Assembly: GCF_000276665.1 (NCBI RefSeq)
Contig: NW_004955427.1
Coordinates: 5,857,414 to 5,921,413 of the forward strand
Direction of reading: 5' to 3'
Origin: Chinchilla lanigera
Taxonomy: Eukaryota; Chordata; Mammalia; Rodentia; Chinchillidae
DNA length: 64,000 bases
Shown here: in pieces, positions 59,846 to 64,000 of the stretch
Numbering within the stretch: position 1 is the first letter of the stretch
Layout: each line of letters starts with the position of its first letter
Notes under the pieces: model-generated
What the model was told of the DNA's origin: nothing
Databases searched by the model: none
What the model saw: only the letters and a program-made list of their open reading frames with translations
Translations under genes and position numbers: made by a program

Positions 59846-62329
59846 TGTGGAAGAGGAGATCACTTCCCAAGGCCCTTCTGTCTCTGTCACTTTGTCATAT
59901 ATGTAAAGAGCATGACCATCTTAGAACATAACCTACGGCAATTTTAGCATTTGCCCTACACTCTCCACCAACGGAGGTTCAGCTCTGGAATGTCAGAGTC
60001 TCTGTCATCTGGTCACACAGATACCATGAGTTCAGAGCTCACAGAGAATAAAAAGGGAGTGACACAAAAGTGACTGTAGGGATCAGTTGTTTCTTTTCAG
60101 GAGGTTGTAATATTATGATTATTCACTTTATTCCACAATTCCTAAGCTAAATGTACCCAATATGGATCTGAAAAACCTTCATTCATTCACCCACCAAATT
60201 CACACTATTATGAGTGGTAAGAAGCAACAGCAACACCAAAAATCAATGACAGTGTGCCAACATGATACTTACCTTTAAAAAATCTCAGCAATGGAATTTT
60301 ATGTATAATTTGTTTATACCCACAGTAGAAAGATGTGCTGTATTTTTATTAAATATATTTCCCATCTTTTCTTAGTTTCACATAAGAAACATGAATATAA
60401 ATTCATAAAATGAAAATTTTACCAAAATCGTAAGCCTTTAAACTATCTTTCTGTAATTGCACTCGAAAGTATCTCTGTTGATGGTCAAAAAAAGAAAACT
60501 AGAAACCCATACACAAACTCAAAGGCACAATAAAGGCCTTGCCAGTGGTCGTCTAACCTTTCTCTGCTTTGGAGCTTGAAAGCCTCTCTGTAGAGACCCG
60601 CTTGCACGGTATATCAGTGTTCCTCTGCTTCAGAGCAACTAGAATGTGATGGTAGACCTTTATTGGGGCTTGAAAGTCTTCAATTGCTCCATTGCCTGTT
60701 ATGTCTCAATACTTTTAGGTTTTTACTTTTCCATGTCTTTGACTATTCTTCTGTCACATTCTCCTACAATCATCTAAGCTTAAAATAATTTAAATCAATA
60801 GACATCACCTAATGTCTCTCTGTAAGCAGTGCCTCAAGTACAAATCCAGTGAATGCGGTTCTAGGAAAGTGATCAGCCCTCCAGAGATGAGAGTAAACTC
60901 CAAATTTTCTGCTTTTAAGTACTTGCTGTGGCTACTGATAAAGGAACATTTTCTTTGTACCTAGTAAGTCTTCTTTCACTCTGTGTAGATTCTCATATAA
61001 GTCTTTGTAGTGGATTGAAATCTATGTTCTCTTCCCTATCCTAACTTTTATTAAATAGCCTAATGTCTCGAGTCCACATTCTCCTTTAATTCTCAGTCCT
61101 CTCTCTGCAAGTTCTACAACATTTGCCCCTGGGCGGCATAGGACAGTGCCTGCCTGGACTTTCATAGAAAAAATCTTTATGCTGACTTTTGTTTGAGCTT
61201 AATTCTGTGGCAAAGCCTCTCTCTGATCTAGGGTAAATAAGTTACTCATTGTATATCCTACTTTTCCTTGAATGGGGAAACTAATAGTTAGTACAATGGT
61301 TATTACAGCTAGAGGAGAATATTTGTAAAATATTGTCAGCACAGTATCTGGCACACAGTAAGTCTTCCACAAGTTTCAGCTATTTAGTGCTCATAGAGCC
61401 AACTATTTTGCCCAATACGTAGTGATTATCATGCTTTCCTAAGCAGTATGGGTAGGCTGTGCTGCGCTTCAAAATCGTCCTCAAAGCACTAACGTAAGTG
61501 TTCAATGTCCTGGAAATTTCTGATTAGGTACCTCAACTGTGCTGCACGGTAATGTATTTGAGTTATAAATGATCCCTCAGAATTCTAAATTCTATAAGGT
61601 GTCAACCATGATAGACTATAATATGAATTTCACATAGCTTACTCATCCTTGCAGTAATGTCTTCAGAGACCATTCTGATTAAGTATTCTTTCATCCTTCT
61701 GTCGGATTAGGTCAGCCTAATAGACTTAGGACAATGTGCTTTTTAATATCAGCTCACTCATACCCCCTTCCACATTTTTCTTGTCTCTCATTAACGAACT
61801 CATTGATAACAACTCTCGCTGGGTACACACACGTGCGTCCGCACACAGCGATTTCCCCTGGCCTGTTTCAGGACTTCCAGTAACACCTATGCTAATGGAT
61901 GAGAAAATTTTGAGAATAAAATAAAATAATGAATATGAATGAGTTTAGAAAATTATTTGGAGTTCTATAAATGTAAGACGGAATGCTGATCATCACTTTA
62001 CAGTGTCTTGTTAATGGAGATTTGACCTTGTGCTCACACATCTGTCTTAAAAATATGCTAGTTCTCTGAAATGCATGAAAAGTTTCTTCATTGAACTACT
62101 CGTTGTTTCCCCTTAAAAAGTTTGTGTGGGTTTTCATGCAGAATGGAGGCAAAATTCAGAAGCCCTGTAAAGTGATTTTATACTTTAGCAGAGGGCATTT
62201 GTCCTATGCCTAGTGCGTCCATAAAGGTCGAAAGAAACCCAATATTGACGTACTTTTTGCTCTATGTCCCTTATATGCATTTTTCTCTGTGAATATTTCT
62301 GCCACAACATTTCACTATTCATCATTTTA
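59846..62329. other. Unassigned AT-rich sequence
   Basis: No gene and no recognised repeat. Confidence 0.5.
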
Positions 62330-62502
62330 CCCTGCTAGGAGCTGGACCCAAGACCTTTGCACTGAGCAACACTGCCAACCCACTTTTTACTCTTTCTTTT
62401 GAGACAAGTCTCTGAACTGCCCAGAGCTGGGTCAGACTTGCAATTATGTGGCCTCAGACACTCAGCGGTCTGTGATAACAGGGCTGACACTATGATCCCA
62501 GC
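62330..62502 (-). mobile_element. B1-dID-like composite SINE, diverged
   Basis: Minus strand: the ID-like part at 62335-62385 (gctaggagctggacccaaga, ctgagcaacactgccaacc) is followed by the B1-like part (gagacaagtctctgaactgc, gctgggtcagacttgcaa, cctcagacactcagc, atgatcccagc). Strongly diverged. Confidence 0.65.
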
Positions 62503-64000
62503 TTTGTTATCCATTTTATTCCAAATTACATGTGGAATTAAATAGGTATAATGATATTCTTTGTTATTCTTTCTCCATCTTTTTTTGAACACCTTTCTGA
62601 TTTTTTTGTACCAAAACTGTCAAAGCTGAGTGTTACTGGGTTCACTCCAAGTGAGAAAACAGAATAGATATTATCCTTTTTCTCATAAAGCATTAATATC
62701 AGTATGGAGATAGCTTAAGAGAAATGTGTGTATGTGTGTATATATATATACATATACACATATGTATAATATTACAAAGAAAAATAGAGCAAAATAAGGA
62801 GCCATGGAATACAGGATATTAAAGAGGCCTTTTCAGTGATGAAGTACGTAATGATAGGCCTGAGTAAAGATTTGAAAGGGCCAGGTAATAACTGAGGAGA
62901 AGGATGCCAGAAGAAACAGGAAAGGTAAATACCTCTGACTGGGTAGGGAGTTTAATCGGTTTACATGAGGATAGGGGGAGGACAGGATAAGCAGAAAACA
63001 AGATTGGTTGGAGATAAGATGGACAGTTAGGTAGTCAAGTTCAGATCATTCACAATCATGTAAGCATTGGCAAAGACTACTTTTAATTCTGAGTGATGCT
63101 AAATTCTACATTCAGCAGAATGACATTTTCAGACCTACTTTTTAAAAGAATCTGAAGTTGTATTGTGCAGTCAGTTTTTGGCCAGAGAGTGTGAGAATTG
63201 GATTAAGAAACTAGATATAATATTATTGCAAGACTTCTAGTGACAGATCATTGCAGCTTGGTCTACGATTTTAACAAGGGGTATGAAATGGCCAGATTCT
63301 GTATTTATATTAAAAGTAGATGAAGAGTATGTCCTGTCACATCAAATATGAATTATAAAAACTGTAATGAGCCAAGGATAGCTCTAAGATTTCTGATGTA
63401 TAAAACTGAAATCATAGAGTCACCTCTTGCTGTGAGAAAAAAATCCACAAAAGATAAAGTAATCATTTTCTGAATTAAAGAATGGATCAGGTTTGTAAAT
63501 CTGTAATGTAGAAATACATTGCTTTACATGGTCTGGAATTACCAAGATAAAGAACACTTAAGGGCAATTAGCAAGTGGAATTCTAGGTATGTAAAGATTG
63601 AAATTCTTACAGAAGTCCATTTGGTGGTGATAGGTATAGGATAAAAAGTACAGAATTGAATTTGAAGAAAGAAAGTTCCAAGCTGAATTGCACACTTAAG
63701 AACTGTCTGTGCAAATACAATATTTAAAACCAAATAAATGAATAGGGTCATCTAAGTCATAAATACGATTAAAGGGGAGACATATTCAAGAATGGAAACA
63801 ATTTATTTTGATGAGTACATTGAAGCCCAGACTAATTCAAAGAATTTTACTAGTTCAACTACTAATCTGCAAAGCCAAGATATAAATGTAATTGACTTTA
63901 TCTCTAGGCAGGGTTCCGTCCAATAAATTCACCCCTGCCTGGAGATAAAACACAAACATATCTTCCCATAGGGACATATATCGAAGCACATAACAATAAG
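62503..64000. other. Unassigned AT-rich sequence
   Basis: A TG/TA-type run lies at 62725-62768. No gene and no recognised repeat up to the window end. Confidence 0.5.

Noticed and set aside
1..64000. CRISPR arrays, bacterial operons or prophage features
   Set aside because: The window is a rodent nuclear sequence; no spaced direct-repeat array or prokaryotic gene organisation is present.

Overview
The window is a stretch of mammalian nuclear DNA, AT-rich and full of decayed retroelements. It holds no protein-coding gene, tRNA gene or other functional RNA gene that I can support. The SINE content points to a rodent: 7SL-derived B1 elements with the 29-bp internal duplication, tRNA-derived ID elements, and composites in which a B1 monomer is followed by a diverged ID. 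The repeats do not look like mouse or rat consensus forms. I therefore suggest a non-muroid rodent (squirrel-, beaver- or kangaroo-rat-like) but cannot name the species. Two runs of N (13308-13788 and 28690-29124) are assembly gaps.

The main object is a minus-strand endogenous gammaretrovirus-like provirus at 2946-10556. It has paired LTRs of about 332 and 335 bp, a 4-bp target duplication (ctat) on both sides, a proline-tRNA-type primer binding site, a gag matrix remnant, and an env remnant with an immunosuppressive-type region, a CX6CC-like motif and a membrane anchor. A MaLR-type solo LTR is nested between env and the 3' LTR. The place where pol should lie is an AT-rich 2.3-kb stretch in which I find no pol motif.

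Layout: 1-2.9 kb, an L1 ORF2 fragment, AT-rich simple sequence and a B1-ID composite SINE. 2.9-10.6 kb, the provirus. 10.6-23 kb, mostly unplaced sequence with a (TG)n array, a truncated MaLR LTR, the first gap and a minus-strand MaLR LTR whose pyrimidine tract has expanded. 23-33.7 kb, two B1 copies with clear target duplications, several L1 pieces, a (CT)n(CA)n array, the second gap, a young ID element with a 16-bp target duplication and an L1 with twin-priming-type inversion. 35.4-40 kb, a minus-strand L1 with 3' end, ORF1 start and a long 5' region but almost no ORF2. 41-47.9 kb, MaLR and MLT1 LTRs, L1 pieces and a B1-ID SINE. 47.9-64 kb is largely unplaced, with an inverted repeat pair near 52.4/53.5 kb, an MLT1 LTR at 59.4-59.8 kb and a B1-ID SINE at 62.3 kb.

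No genes cooperate here. The window reads as intergenic or intronic sequence, and its history is one of layered retrotransposition.
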